In this document: positions 56,901-63,397 of the stretch, one piece after another
Position numbering within the stretch: the stretch's first letter is position 1
How the letters are laid out: every line of letters starts with the position of its first letter
NCBI GenBank assembly: GCA_964400625.1
Contig: CAYNUS010000001.1
Span: 186,001-250,000, forward strand
Direction: 5' to 3'
Origin: DYFX01 sp964400625
GTDB lineage: Bacteria > Patescibacteriota > Patescibacteriia > SG8-24 > DYFX01
DNA: 64,000 bases
Made by a program: the position numbers and the translations under genes
Notes under the pieces: generated by a model
Seen by the model: the letters and a program-made list of their open reading frames with translations, nothing else
What the model was told of the DNA's origin: nothing
Database searches by the model: none

Positions 56901-56971
56901 GTCGCGAGGACCGTCGCCGCGAGCACGATGGACAGCTGGATTTTCCTCAGGAACAGGCTCCGACCGCGCAT
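47939..56971 (-). CDS. Giant secreted cysteine-rich protein
   Basis: A 3010-residue exported protein with a signal peptide (LSIVLAATVLATGAFGVFGVARQAAAQ) and a following helical stretch. The rest is dominated by short cysteine-rich modules. Carbohydrate-binding-like jelly-roll units occur near residues 660 (NSGFEDAVDGDPRDW), 860 (RNPSFETAKGDVPAFWEG) and 1320 (DTFETGTTDGW). Calcium-binding dockerin-like (DTNGDTVFDYRDMDI, about 2260) and acidic (NDEDDDNIDNEDNDSND, about 2470) segments lie further on. Encoded between a calcium-repeat protein and the VirB6-like channel, it is probably a surface or secreted component of this system. The DsbA-like protein is a plausible folding partner. Confidence 0.85.
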   Translation of the reverse strand: MRGRSLFLRKIQLSIVLAATVLATGAFGVFGVARQAAAQPATSQGQIIQAGLEAKDAAETTVQTGLKAQDLAQQTTQTTVAVKEEAKATWRVALQNTAAIALLNGLNYFAQKVAYDAAVYVAAGGKGQVPLIFDSPGRYFKSVGADAAGEILGSISQNSDFLKKYGVNLCAPSNPRLALNLKLGFLKSLPGMGVTTNLPTPKCTWDSISTNWETFTTQDPATVLDNVGVMFSPGESSLAAAIEINNVALKEINLRKYTSGIEYTVGQGFKSVTDKISGVTKTPAQTVKTTFDYSVQEGFKVKDDTKAVGIGAIGSGAFAVLTPALKTFAGTLTESLMKKVFEKGLISVSDILGLEVGADDLSLTFEGAPPLGGRAGAELANASLLTPKILSLSNYSELTDFAACPTDSRSPNNCVMDQQFYTAVSLADQGRPVTLRQAVQQGFLSRGWQLLPLTHRKNLDFTCYNEAFCYSNLVKLRKARIIPIGWELAANSPFNDANRPVTLGEAMDRFNDCPMMDDPANPGGPQIVDESKLPDPLHPWCHLIDPEWVLKYPVATCRQLGPGPLPLSSQSPARVQSCVDVATCVAEDASGNCVGGYGYCVREKSAWKFDADACPAQYASCTTYRRVDGATFSFLSNTLDAGPCNSQNAGCRQYSLSQNSVPNSGFEDAVDGDPRDWNLSASAGYHRGGRLSMMGSSAIGLDAGSNASASIGGLLPGTAYRLSVSVLQEDEGTSAIGTVRVAFLNAQGASVATNDLSSTCDITGGGTGIELDVISSGLGYLSGICEVTLPADATAATLTLTSNAAVGNRTWFDEIGFFGASYSIAAGDAVLLNGKAETCSADDAGCTEFVRLSTGTLNMLRNPSFETAKGDVPAFWEGAQAARYESGTLLGDDGASAYALTNVPITQEVQGLLADAAYSFSIRTQLDGSGGTTGTATLQLRDSTGAAIAPLTVSGCAISGTAMQLSLAAGQAYERSACMFTTPTEVGSIEVRLRATADAPRLLADAVQLELSVNPTPFHEDYSGSAARVSLKKAPQGLNCVGANPPAECANYAPSCRRDEVGCNAYAPVDGGSTVPAVTTDADLCPNECAGYDTFRQEPSNFSDARFPLFLIPSTAAACTAAEAGCSEFTNIERLAAGGEAREYYSYLRLCAAPGPRSGTYYTWEGNDARGFQLRTWALLRSNIENAAISAADPSGGNAPCTKLAHDVSGLPVCADDAISVAEASCEKALVGVNPDCREFYDEAGNIHYRLYSKTVVSTEDCKEYRITTTTEPECRAHGGLWRNGECRYRSYAAESVSCRAEAAGCRAYSGNASRNVRIAFSDTFETGTTDGWTATPGGGAAGDVVNSTEAVSQGGRSLKLTRASVVKDVRGTVVRGRQYILNFWAKGTGDLDVRLSQAGDAAFTFDRVRNAAAPVALTTEWRPYQVGPVEVVRSLAADEHLIIARTGAGAPTYFIDNVELREVTGSIFLVENSWETPAACDQSPTGDPAPQYMLGCRAYRDRENALAHFKSFAKLCRAEAVGCEALYDTRNTASPFPATFKAVCTNAAVCNAVSCPCAIGGEDVCQVTRGATSCRYDADTDVAAANISPEGDTVRVQGDGIVYLVNDPAFRCAETALGCTQLGDRTMKPDRLSVASWTARYYKNLPDTYDTTLCRKTEEFCQSFTRRADGAQVHFKDPDTRTCEFREIASVATTGINASGWFRKGSNEPCDPGFLEAGSRYGVWKNSDAQYDGWVGTCENRYDMCKEFIDPVDLSGPNGTGKAYYAIMNDRLDTATCQGRASLQRSPASANDASSCVLFWQTDDLKKTYDAAATYAISEAENGALVAPVSTADNSANVVIRVKRDRQCGEWLDCRTSETVFNPSSGTYQNVCTAYSLCAEFERVGNVTRCIRYVESSYGNRLLTDGLYASRDTGWQGMEYSGYAIPNRYPVEQLVTVNIGPSSANPDMRLVRVGGTCTGAYGSGCGPASDRGTCLGACGTDGNLVACPSGETRSCVYPIDGSRLITNPNQLTQAQTAAGYPGASCRAYPQENAPFPSTVADPSGWNYDGAELNGGNPTLIGPSPAFGGANVCQRRLVNGVEVSTCECSYFIARYGSQTKYLPAGSEDIPQGYCVTGAFDGFECDPLATGARTKSNLSCCTKKVNPDPVFGGFALPGCDDGAQCVRLGKLDRVVGYEGQCIERDYTRPINGRADEYACLTWRPVGLVGGSRDIYNQYQSAGYFATEDRRFYCVGDQASWALMFDIPSVHTSPTSSNRNENFAVDTNGDTVFDYRDMDIMNYFGPGTVSNGAASARSQDKDCEDEENGKWCVWPSTSSASYRLQQRDCTVDGQPSKCVVTCTAANGVQGTCGSDFVCQGYKSASEPGKCTQAVADWYIDSDAKGILGCYEVADGGSVDSTYIDYPYVGPPMYRQQLSSIYFQVTDDIYDQVLDLELGEVRTRGTGAPGGPYTDIPTNPHQNVIGDCNDEDDDNIDNEDNDSNDAFPVSESQVTGNDGNPDKGRFNSVFHLNEGNNFKVDPSDGEGIIVLSATFDQNGRLQSVRVAARDGSDEGAFGIIRMGFVFKPGCQEVVQVDERGEFGATVAFTDTVNPIESFQSRMIADVNNRGMGFADACQPYGAIGSVTSAPTNKEGVPVSPWTYVARRVDPNFEQCTQTDFTQGATYLRERPEDLPAAQRDSSLRRLFRKVYGVWRYLKLQTSGSGGVYELVDDDTTPGGAAYDESGVADLNSLAERGDGIWHPPRIASVDLATCDAAGICEPGIMDSLTINGKDDGAVLGADGTLAVSARFYGWASHNSMPILQRTISWGDFTPAEPPSKGWYRNQKPVCSPDTTDENAIGECRGMNGLTCDSAADCPGNAECVAGVARFGNTPGACSAAPFQFDHTYTCSARDLNAMPLCAGSPEAATNAPCYRMVGGSPICIYRPKVQIVDNWGWCNCTGAGCAQSGGAYKDGCDLADSPANARPWTEFAGEIRLAPTIEDAEAASPGSAVVGGGSGSFFPVFAFPLFLGP

Positions 56972-56974
56972 AGG

Positions 56975-57568
56975 TTATGGTTCGAGGTCGCCTTGCGCTT
57001 CCGCCAGCGATTGGCGGTAGAGCTCGAGCAACGTCGTGTCATCGATCCCTTCAAGGTCTTCCGCGGAGACGCCGGACTGCAGCAGCATCAGGCGTATCTC
57101 GTCCGGACTCGGGTTCAGCAGCTGTTCGAGGATCTCCTGCTCCTGCGCCTCGAGGCTGGAGGAGGCCGTCGCGGAAGCCGTCGCTTCGCCGAAGGTGTCC
57201 GCATAGGCCGCGCAGGCCTTGCCCTTCGGACAGTTCGGATCCTCGCCGGCGGCGAGTTCCGTCATGTCGTCGGCGCCGTCGGAGTCGGAGTCGGGGAGGT
57301 ACGGGCTGGTCTGGTAGACGAAGCTTTCGTCGTAGTCGTTCAGTCCGTCCAAGTCGGTGTCCTTCGCTTTCAGTCCTTCGACGCGTTCGGCCTCGATCTG
57401 ATCCGGCGTCTTGAATTTTTCGCCCGTGGTCGCGAACGCTTCGCTGAAGGATCCGCGCCATTGCATCACGCCGAGCGCGATGCCGACGATGCCCATAAGC
57501 AAAACAACCCACGCCCCAGCGCGGTGCCTTTGGGGCAGTTCGTCCGTGATCGTCGGATCATCGGGCAT
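56975..57568 (-). CDS. Membrane-anchored protein with thrombospondin type 3-like calcium repeats
   Basis: A 197-residue protein with one transmembrane helix (AGAWVVLLMGIVGIALGVMQW). A short extracytoplasmic region carries acidic calcium repeats (KDTDLDGLNDYDESFVYQTSPYLPDSDSDGADDM, residues about 68-101), then a helical tail. It is the first gene of the four-gene operon that encodes the giant cysteine-rich protein and the VirB6-like channel. TATCAT lies 6 bases before the ATG, so the mRNA is probably leaderless. Confidence 0.85.
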   Translation of the reverse strand: MPDDPTITDELPQRHRAGAWVVLLMGIVGIALGVMQWRGSFSEAFATTGEKFKTPDQIEAERVEGLKAKDTDLDGLNDYDESFVYQTSPYLPDSDSDGADDMTELAAGEDPNCPKGKACAAYADTFGEATASATASSSLEAQEQEILEQLLNPSPDEIRLMLLQSGVSAEDLEGIDDTTLLELYRQSLAEAQGDLEP

Positions 57569-57574
57569 GCGCCC

Positions 57575-57580
57575 ATGATA
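57575..57580 (-). promoter_or_regulatory. -10 box of the giant-protein/VirB6 operon (leaderless start)
   Basis: TATCAT lies 6 bases before the ATG at 57568 on the minus strand. The rsmA stop is at 57581, so the box is squeezed between the two genes. Confidence 0.5.
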
Positions 57581-58360
57581 TCACATCCGCTGAGCCAAAG
57601 TAATCCACTGCGCGAGCGAAGTTTCCTCCGGACGGGCTTCGGGAGCGATGCCGGCGGCGCGCAGGCGCTCGGCGGCAGCGTCGCCCAGGACGGACGAGAG
57701 CGTGTTCTTCAGTTGGCGGCGTTTTTCGGAGAAGCCTGCGGCAAGAAGTCGGAAAAATTGGGCTTCCTGGGGACCTGCGAGGGCGACGGACGGGCGGATA
57801 TCGAGGCGTACGACGCAGGAACGGACCTTCGGAGGGGGCGAAAAGGCTCCGGGAGGCACGTCGAAGAGGACGTGGGCGTCCGCATAATATCCACAGAACG
57901 CCGCGAGGCGGTTCATGCCGCCCTTCTTGGCGACGATGCGCTCCCCTACTTCCTTCTGGAGCATCAGCGTGACGGACGTCGGGCCCTTGCCGGTCGCGGA
58001 GCGCATCGGCAGGAAGCGTTCGAGCGTCTTCGTCGTGATCTCGTATGGAAGGTTCGCCACGAGCTTCCAATCGGCGCCGAGCTTCGCTTCGAGATCATCC
58101 GGACCGAGGTCGAGCGCGGAGGCGCGGACGAGTTCGACGTTGGCGGGGAGCCCCTCTTCGACGAGGAGCGCGTGGAGGCGGCGGTCGATCTCGACGGTCA
58201 GCACCTTGCCGGCGGCTTCGGCGAGCGCGCGCGTGAGGACGCCGCGTCCGGGGCCGATCTCGAGCACGGCATCGCCCTTCGCGACGCCCGAACCCTCGAC
58301 GATCCTGCGGATGATGCTTCGGTCGGTCAGGAAATGCTGGCCGTAGCGGCGGATGGCCAT
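57581..58360 (-). CDS. rsmA: 16S rRNA (adenine(1518)-N6/adenine(1519)-N6)-dimethyltransferase
   Basis: A 259-residue KsgA/RsmA enzyme that dimethylates two adenines near the 3' end of 16S rRNA. It starts RRYGQHFLTDRSIIRRIVE and has the SAM-binding motif EIGPGRGVLT (about residue 35), the catalytic NLPYEI (about 104) and the C-terminal PPGAFSPPPKVRSCVVRL. The start is one base after the MFS gene stop, in the operon prfB-epimerase-tsaC-MFS-rsmA. Confidence 0.96.
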   Translation of the reverse strand: MAIRRYGQHFLTDRSIIRRIVEGSGVAKGDAVLEIGPGRGVLTRALAEAAGKVLTVEIDRRLHALLVEEGLPANVELVRASALDLGPDDLEAKLGADWKLVANLPYEITTKTLERFLPMRSATGKGPTSVTLMLQKEVGERIVAKKGGMNRLAAFCGYYADAHVLFDVPPGAFSPPPKVRSCVVRLDIRPSVALAGPQEAQFFRLLAAGFSEKRRQLKNTLSSVLGDAAAERLRAAGIAPEARPEETSLAQWITLAQRM

Positions 58361-58361
58361 A

Positions 58362-59522
58362 TCAAGGGAGCTTGGCGTAGAGGAGCGAGGCGAGGGCGGC
58401 GAGCAGGAAGAAGACCGTGAAATCGCCCGGGAACATGAGGGTCAGGACGAGGCAGACCGCCATGAAGACGGCCTTCCCGAGGATGACGGCCATCTCGTAC
58501 ATGATGAGGCGCTCGAACAGCACCCCCTTGCCGATGCGTTCGTAGACGACGGCCATCATCGGGATGCCGAGGAGCGAACGCGAGGCGCGGTAGAAGAAAT
58601 CGCCGAAGAGGACGCCCTGCGGACCCGAGAGGAAGATGCGGACGATCCACGAGGCGGAGGTGAAGACGGCGCCGGTGCGCAGGACGGCGTGGCGGCTCTG
58701 GAGGTCGGAGAGGCGTCCGATGAAGAGCATCGTGAGCGTCGTGAGCAGGATGGAGACCGAGACGATGACGCCGGTCGAGGCGTAGCCCTTGAGCGCGACG
58801 AAGAGGAAGATCGGCCAGATGACCATCGCGACGAATTCCTCGCCGTAGCCGGACATCGCGAGCACGTCGCCGCGGTTCTCCTTCTTGAAGACGCGCTTCA
58901 GCGCCGGCAGGTAGGCGAAGCCGTCCTTCGAACGCTCCTCGGGGATCGAGAGGAGCGGGATGTTCGAGGCGAGGATGAGCAGGCTCGCGACGATGAAGGC
59001 GGCCGGGAAGCCGGCGACGGAAATCATCACGCCGCCGAAGGTCGGACCCAGGATGGTCGCGAACGAGGAGAGGCTGGCGAGGTTCGAGATCTCCCTCCCC
59101 CGCTCGCCGTCGTGGCCGTACTTCACCATTTCCGCGTGGAAGGCCGGCCAATACAGGATCTTCTGGACCGAGAAGGCGGCCACGGCGAGCGCGATGAAGC
59201 CCGGGTGCTGGGGAATGGCGAAGAGCGCGAGGTAGTAGACGATGAGGAACGGACTCGAATACAGGATGGAGTGCTGGAACCCGAGACGGCCGACGTAGCG
59301 CGCGCCGAGCGGCAGGAGGAAGAACGTGAGCGCGTAGATGGCGAAGTAGTAGAGGCAGATGGACGCGAGCGGCCAGCCGAGGGAGTACAGGTAGATCGGT
59401 TCGAAGAGGCTGATGGCGGAGACCGCGAAGTTCAGGAGGGCGGTCGCCGACATCAAACCCTTCACCTGGCGCGAGGCGTGCGTGGCGAGGAGGCGTTCGA
59501 AAACGTCGCGGAAGGCGGTCAT
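58362..59522 (-). CDS. Major facilitator superfamily transporter
   Basis: A 386-residue protein with about ten to twelve transmembrane helices. The inter-helix loop LSDLQSRHAVLRTG in the second half resembles the MFS motif A, and the first-half equivalent is LGARYVGRLG. The substrate is not apparent. The ATG overlaps the tsaC stop (59519-59522, ATGA). Clustering with translation genes is likely incidental to compact operon packing. Confidence 0.85.
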   Translation of the reverse strand: MTAFRDVFERLLATHASRQVKGLMSATALLNFAVSAISLFEPIYLYSLGWPLASICLYYFAIYALTFFLLPLGARYVGRLGFQHSILYSSPFLIVYYLALFAIPQHPGFIALAVAAFSVQKILYWPAFHAEMVKYGHDGERGREISNLASLSSFATILGPTFGGVMISVAGFPAAFIVASLLILASNIPLLSIPEERSKDGFAYLPALKRVFKKENRGDVLAMSGYGEEFVAMVIWPIFLFVALKGYASTGVIVSVSILLTTLTMLFIGRLSDLQSRHAVLRTGAVFTSASWIVRIFLSGPQGVLFGDFFYRASRSLLGIPMMAVVYERIGKGVLFERLIMYEMAVILGKAVFMAVCLVLTLMFPGDFTVFFLLAALASLLYAKLP

Positions 59523-60154
59523 AGCGATTTCATGAGCGCGCGGTGCAGGTCGTCTTCGGAGACGGCGCCTTCGCGCAGGATTTCCATGACGCCGCCGGAG
59601 GAGCGGACGATCGTGGAGACGGGCGTCTTCTTCGAGGGCCCCGCATCGAGAACGAGGTCGGGCAGCGCGCCGAGATCGGCCAGCACGGAGGGGACGTCAT
59701 ACGCGGTCGCCTTGCCGGAGCGGTTGGCGGAAGTGGAGACGACGGGGCGGCCGAGCGCTTTCGCGAGCGCGGCGGCGACGGGGTGCGGGCTCACGCGGAC
59801 GGCGAGCTCGCGCTTCTTCGAGGCGACGCCGGGCGCGAGACGCACGGCGGCGGGCGCGACGAGCGTGAGCGACCCCGGCCAGTAGGCGGCCGCGAGCGCG
59901 CGGGCGTAGCGGTCGAGCTTCAGGAAGCGACCCACCATCGCCGCCGACGCCGCGATCATCGGCAGGGGTTTCGAGGCATCGCGCCTCTTCACGGAAAAAA
60001 GCCGTTTCACGGCCTTGGCGGATGCGGGATCGCAGCCGAGCGCGTACGCGGTCTCCGTCGGATAGACGACGAGCCCGCCCGACTTCAAGACGGCGGCGGC
60101 CTTCGCGAGCGCCGCGGCATCGGGCTTTTTCGGATCGATGCGGATGAGGAGCAT
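59519..60154 (-). CDS. tsaC: L-threonylcarbamoyladenylate synthase (Sua5/YrdC family)
   Basis: A 211-residue enzyme supplying threonylcarbamoyl-AMP for t6A37 tRNA modification. The YrdC fold signatures are VVYPTETAYALGCDP, KRRDASKPLPMIAAS, YWPGSLTLVAPA and VVSTSANRSGKATAYD. The ATG at 60154 immediately follows the epimerase stop (TGACATG). It is a normal YrdC-only length without the Sua5 extension. Confidence 0.95.
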   Translation of the reverse strand: MLLIRIDPKKPDAAALAKAAAVLKSGGLVVYPTETAYALGCDPASAKAVKRLFSVKRRDASKPLPMIAASAAMVGRFLKLDRYARALAAAYWPGSLTLVAPAAVRLAPGVASKKRELAVRVSPHPVAAALAKALGRPVVSTSANRSGKATAYDVPSVLADLGALPDLVLDAGPSKKTPVSTIVRSSGGVMEILREGAVSEDDLHRALMKSL

Positions 60155-60155
60155 G

Positions 60156-61103
60156 TCAGCGCCTCGTCTTGAACCAGGCGGCGGTGCGGCGGATGCCGAG
60201 GGCGAGGCCGATCTCCGGCTTCCAGCCGAGGTCCTTCTTCGCCTTCGAGGCGTCGAGGGAGCTGCGGCGGACGTCGCCTTTCGGCGCGGGACCCTTGCCG
60301 AAGCCCTTCGTCCAGCCGAACGCGGCGGCGATCTCACGCGCGACGGCGTTCACGCTCGTCTCCTTGCCGGTGGCGATATGCCAGACGCCGGACTTCGAGG
60401 CCTTGAGCGCCTTGACGTTCGCTTCGACGACGTCGTCGACGTAGACGAAATCGCGCGTCTGCTTGCCGCCGCCGAAGATCTTCGGCTTCTTCCCGTCGAG
60501 CAGCATCTTGCAGAAGACGCCGATGACGCCGCCCTCCCCTTTCTGGTCCTGGCGCGGGCCGTAGACGTTGGCGTAGCGGAGCGCGGCATAGCCGAGGCCG
60601 AACTGGCCGCGCGCGGCGGCGAGATAGTGCTCGAACGCGAGCTTCGCGACGCCGTAGGGCGTGAGGGGCGAGGGCGCTTCGGTTTCCTTCGTCGGGAAGG
60701 AGTCCGTGTCGTGATAGATGGCGCCGCCGGAGCTCGAGAACACGAACCGCTTCACGCCGTGGCGGAGGCAGGCCTGGAGCAGGGCGAGCGAGCCGTGGAT
60801 GTTGGTCTCGGCGTCGCGGATCGGATCGGCGACGGAGACGCGCGCGTCGATATGCGCGGCGAGGTGGAAGACGGCGAAGGGCTTCTCGGCGGCGAAGACG
60901 ACGTCGAGGCGCGGGCTCCCGAGGGCGATGCCGTAGAAACGCGCCGCCGGGTTCAGGTATTCGCGGCGGCCGTTCGAGAGGTCGTCCACGACCGCGACCG
61001 AAAAGCCTTCCGCCAAGAGGCGGTCGACGAGCGTCGAGCCGATGAATCCGGCGCCGCCGGTGACGAGGACGCGCTTATTCTTCGTCGTCATCTTCTTGGG
61101 CAT
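60156..61103 (-). CDS. NAD-dependent sugar-nucleotide epimerase/dehydratase
   Basis: A 315-residue extended SDR, most like UDP-glucose 4-epimerases. The nucleotide motif is VTGGAGFIGSTLVDRLL, the active-site serine region is FSSSGGAIYH, the catalytic YxxxK is YGVAKLAFEHY, and RYANVYGPRQ and TRDFVYVDDVVEAN are conserved. It would act in surface polysaccharide precursor synthesis. The start at 61103 overlaps prfB by 29 bases; an internal ATG at 61091 is possible. Confidence 0.92.
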   Translation of the reverse strand: MPKKMTTKNKRVLVTGGAGFIGSTLVDRLLAEGFSVAVVDDLSNGRREYLNPAARFYGIALGSPRLDVVFAAEKPFAVFHLAAHIDARVSVADPIRDAETNIHGSLALLQACLRHGVKRFVFSSSGGAIYHDTDSFPTKETEAPSPLTPYGVAKLAFEHYLAAARGQFGLGYAALRYANVYGPRQDQKGEGGVIGVFCKMLLDGKKPKIFGGGKQTRDFVYVDDVVEANVKALKASKSGVWHIATGKETSVNAVAREIAAAFGWTKGFGKGPAPKGDVRRSSLDASKAKKDLGWKPEIGLALGIRRTAAWFKTRR

Positions 61104-62218
61104 GGGATGCGAGATAGGCTTCAGGGTCGCGGAGCCATTTGAGGTAGGCCTCGATGAACGGTTCGAGGGCTCCTCCCAGGACGCCGTCGGTGTCGCTGGA
61201 CTTCAGCTTGGTGCGGTGGTCTTTGACCATGCGGTACGGCTGGAGGACGTACGAGCGCGACTGGCTCCCCCATTCGGCGCTGTGATATTCGCCGCGGATG
61301 CCCTGCATCTCCTTCTGATGCTTCTCTTCCTCGATGAGCGCGAGCTTGGCCTTCAGCATCTTCATGGCGCTCTCGCGGTTCTGGATCTGGGAGCGCTCGT
61401 TCTGGCACGTCGTCATGATGCCGGTCGGGACGTGGACGATGCGGACGGCCGAGTAGGTCGTGTTCACGCCTTGGCCGCCGTGGCCGCCGGAGAGGAACGT
61501 GTCGATGCGCAAATCCTTAGGATCGATCTTCACGTCTTCCGTATCGCCGATGTCAGGCATGACCTCGATCAGCGCGAAGGAGGTGTGGCGCGCCTTGGCG
61601 GCGTCGAACGGCGAGATGCGCACGAGGCGGTGCACGCCGTGCTCGCTCTTCAGCCAGCCGTAGGCGTGGCGTCCTACGACTTCGATCGTCGCGCCCTTGA
61701 GGCCGGCCTCCTGGCCCTTGGCCTCGTTCAGCATGCGGACGGTCCAGCCCTTCTTCTCGCAGAAGCGCGTGATCATGCGGAAGAGCATCTCGGTCCAATC
61801 CTGGGCCTCGGTGCCGCCGGAGCCGGAATGGAACGTGACGATGGCGTTGTGCGCGTCGTAGCGGCCGTTGAAGAGCACGAGGAACTCGAGCTCGGTGAAC
61901 GTCTTCTCCATCTCGGCCATCTGCTTCTCGATCTCGGGCCGGAATTCGGCCTCTTCGTCGGGCTTGAGGCCGGAGGCGAGGCCGACGAGGTCGTCGGCGC
62001 CTTTCTCCAGCTCGTCCCAGGTCTCGAGCTCCCGGCGGATTTCGGCGACCTGCTGGGCGATGACTTTGGCGCGGTCCGGCGCGTTCCAGAACGCCGGATC
62101 CTGCATCTGCTCCTCGTACTTCTTCAGTTCGTCGCGGGTGGCGGCGTCGTCAAAGCAACCTCCGCGTGGAGGCGATCTTCGCGCGGAGGGTTTCAACCCG
62201 TTCAAGGATATCTTTCAT
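61075..62218 (-). CDS. prfB: Peptide chain release factor 2 with programmed +1 frameshift
   Basis: RF2 recognising UGA/UAA, about 380 residues after frameshifting. A 22-codon first frame (ATG at 62218, MKDILERVETLRAKIAS…) ends at an in-frame TGA (62150-62152) in the context CTT TGA C, with GGAGG three bases upstream of CTT. This is the classical autoregulatory RF2 frameshift site. The +1 frame then continues DDAATRDELKKYEEQ. The codon-recognition motif SPF (RISPFDAAK) and the catalytic GGQ (GGHGGQGVN) are both present. It is the first gene of the operon to rsmA. Confidence 0.96.
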
Positions 62219-62228
62219 AAAACTTTCC

Positions 62229-62297
62229 TGTCATTCCAGCGAACGCTGGAATCCATTTCATTAACGTATTGGATTCCCTGCTTTCGCAGGGATGACA
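62229..62297. repeat. TGTCATTCC palindromic repeat upstream of prfB
   Basis: TGTCATTCCAGCG-AACGCTGGAATCC hairpin followed by GGATTCCCTGC-TTTC-GCAGGGATGACA. Outer ends are self-complementary. Its AT-rich centre is unlike the other family members. Confidence 0.7.
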
Positions 62298-62304
62298 TGG
62301 CTAT

Positions 62305-62601
62305 TCAGAGCTTAATCTGTTTCGCGTACTTGGCGAGGACCGGTAGCTCCCAGGATTCCCCGTTCAGTGTCTTCACGATCGCCATCACGTTGATGACGAG
62401 GAGCGAGAGCCAGGCGGCCCAGCCGACGAACGGGATCCAGGCGAAGAACGAGACGGCGATCCAGGTCACGAACAGCGCGATGCCCTGCTTGGCGTGGAAC
62501 TGGCAGAAGGGGCTCGACTTCTTCGCCATCGGGACGAGGAAGAGCAGGAGCACGTAGGAAAGCGCCGCGGTGACGCGATGGTCTTTGACGTCTTGGTTCA
62601 T
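62305..62601 (-). CDS. DUF4870-like small membrane protein
   Basis: A 98-residue protein with three hydrophobic segments (VTAALSYVLLLFLVPMAKKSSPFCQFHAKQGIALFVTWIAVSFFAWIPFVGWAAWLSLLVINVMAIVK). The FHAKQGI segment between helices is characteristic of DUF4870/YtjA-type proteins of unknown function. The ATG at 62601 is 8 bases after TAGACT. Confidence 0.85.
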   Translation of the reverse strand: MNQDVKDHRVTAALSYVLLLFLVPMAKKSSPFCQFHAKQGIALFVTWIAVSFFAWIPFVGWAAWLSLLVINVMAIVKTLNGESWELPVLAKYAKQIKL

Positions 62602-62609
62602 ACCCGGAC

Positions 62610-62638
62610 AGTCTATCATTTTTCGGCCTTTGTTTCAA
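62610..62638 (-). promoter_or_regulatory. Promoter of the DUF4870-like gene (leaderless start)
   Basis: TTGAAA and TAGACT separated by exactly 17 bases, and TAGACT is 8 bases before the ATG. Confidence 0.65.
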
Positions 62639-62642
62639 GGGG

Positions 62643-62670
62643 AAAACCGAAACCGGCCGCGAGGGCCGGT
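62643..62670 (-). terminator. Terminator of the 236-residue protein gene
   Basis: ACCGGCC-CTCGC-GGCCGGT followed by TTCGGTTTTCC on the minus strand, shortly after the stop at 62679. Confidence 0.75.
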
Positions 62671-62678
62671 CGGGGGCG

Positions 62679-63389
62679 TCAGATGAGTTCCTGGTCCTCC
62701 TGGAAGCGGAAGCTTTTCAGGATCGCGTCGAGCGCGGCGCGGACCGAGGCCTGGTCCTCCTCCGTGAACTCGCGGATGGTGCCGGGTTCGTAGACCTCGT
62801 AGACGGTGCTCGTGATGCGCGTGGCGAGCTCGTAGCAGTTCCCGTTCCGGAAGCTGCGGTAGTTCCAGCCGTCGAGGCGGTGGCTCATGGCGGCGTCGGC
62901 GAAGGCGAAGGAGGAGAAGACCGTCTCGCCGAGCATCACGGCGCCGTGCGCGGTCTCGGCGGGCTGGACGGCCAGGCATTCGGCTTCCGTCTCGATGTCG
63001 CCGCGGAGGTGGATGGAGAAGGCGGCGTTCCCGAAGGTGGTGCCCGCGAGTTCGGGCGGCGCGTACGGGAAGCAGACGAGCGCGTGCGCGGGATCGCAGA
63101 CCGGGATGTACCCGAGCGCCTCCATCTCCGCGCGGTTCCGGATCGGGACGATGGCGGACGGATACTTGAGCAGGAGATCGTGCTCGGCGTCGAGGAAGAG
63201 GCTCGTGCCCGGCTCCTCGGGCGCCATGAGGCGTCCGGTGTCGACCGTCGGTTCCACCTGGCCGGTCACGGAGGTCGGGTACGCCGACGCGTCGCCGTCC
63301 TTCCTGGCGACATGCCAGACCAGCGCCGTCATGACGATGGCGGCGAACAGGCCGGAATAGACGACGCCGCGCGCGGTGGAAGGCTTCAT
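62679..63389 (-). CDS. Membrane-anchored protein of unknown function
   Basis: A 236-residue protein with an N-terminal membrane anchor (GVVYSGLFAAIVMTALVWHVA). The extracytoplasmic domain has four cysteines (PVCDPAHALVCF, AECLAV, GNCYELA), likely in disulfides, and a strand-helix pattern (YPSAIVPI…FSIHLRG…WNYRSFRNGNCYELATRI). The C-terminal TREFTEEDQASVRAALDAILKSFRF style resembles PsbP/LpqN-like exported domains, but this is not firm. The ATG at 63389 is 8 bases after TATACT. Confidence 0.78.
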   Translation of the reverse strand: MKPSTARGVVYSGLFAAIVMTALVWHVARKDGDASAYPTSVTGQVEPTVDTGRLMAPEEPGTSLFLDAEHDLLLKYPSAIVPIRNRAEMEALGYIPVCDPAHALVCFPYAPPELAGTTFGNAAFSIHLRGDIETEAECLAVQPAETAHGAVMLGETVFSSFAFADAAMSHRLDGWNYRSFRNGNCYELATRITSTVYEVYEPGTIREFTEEDQASVRAALDAILKSFRFQEDQELI

Positions 63390-63397
63390 ATGCCGAC

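Noticed and set aside
62150..62218. prfB as a frameshifted pseudogene
   Set aside because: The CTT TGA C site with the upstream GGAGG is the known programmed frameshift, and the downstream frame is intact with SPF and GGQ motifs.
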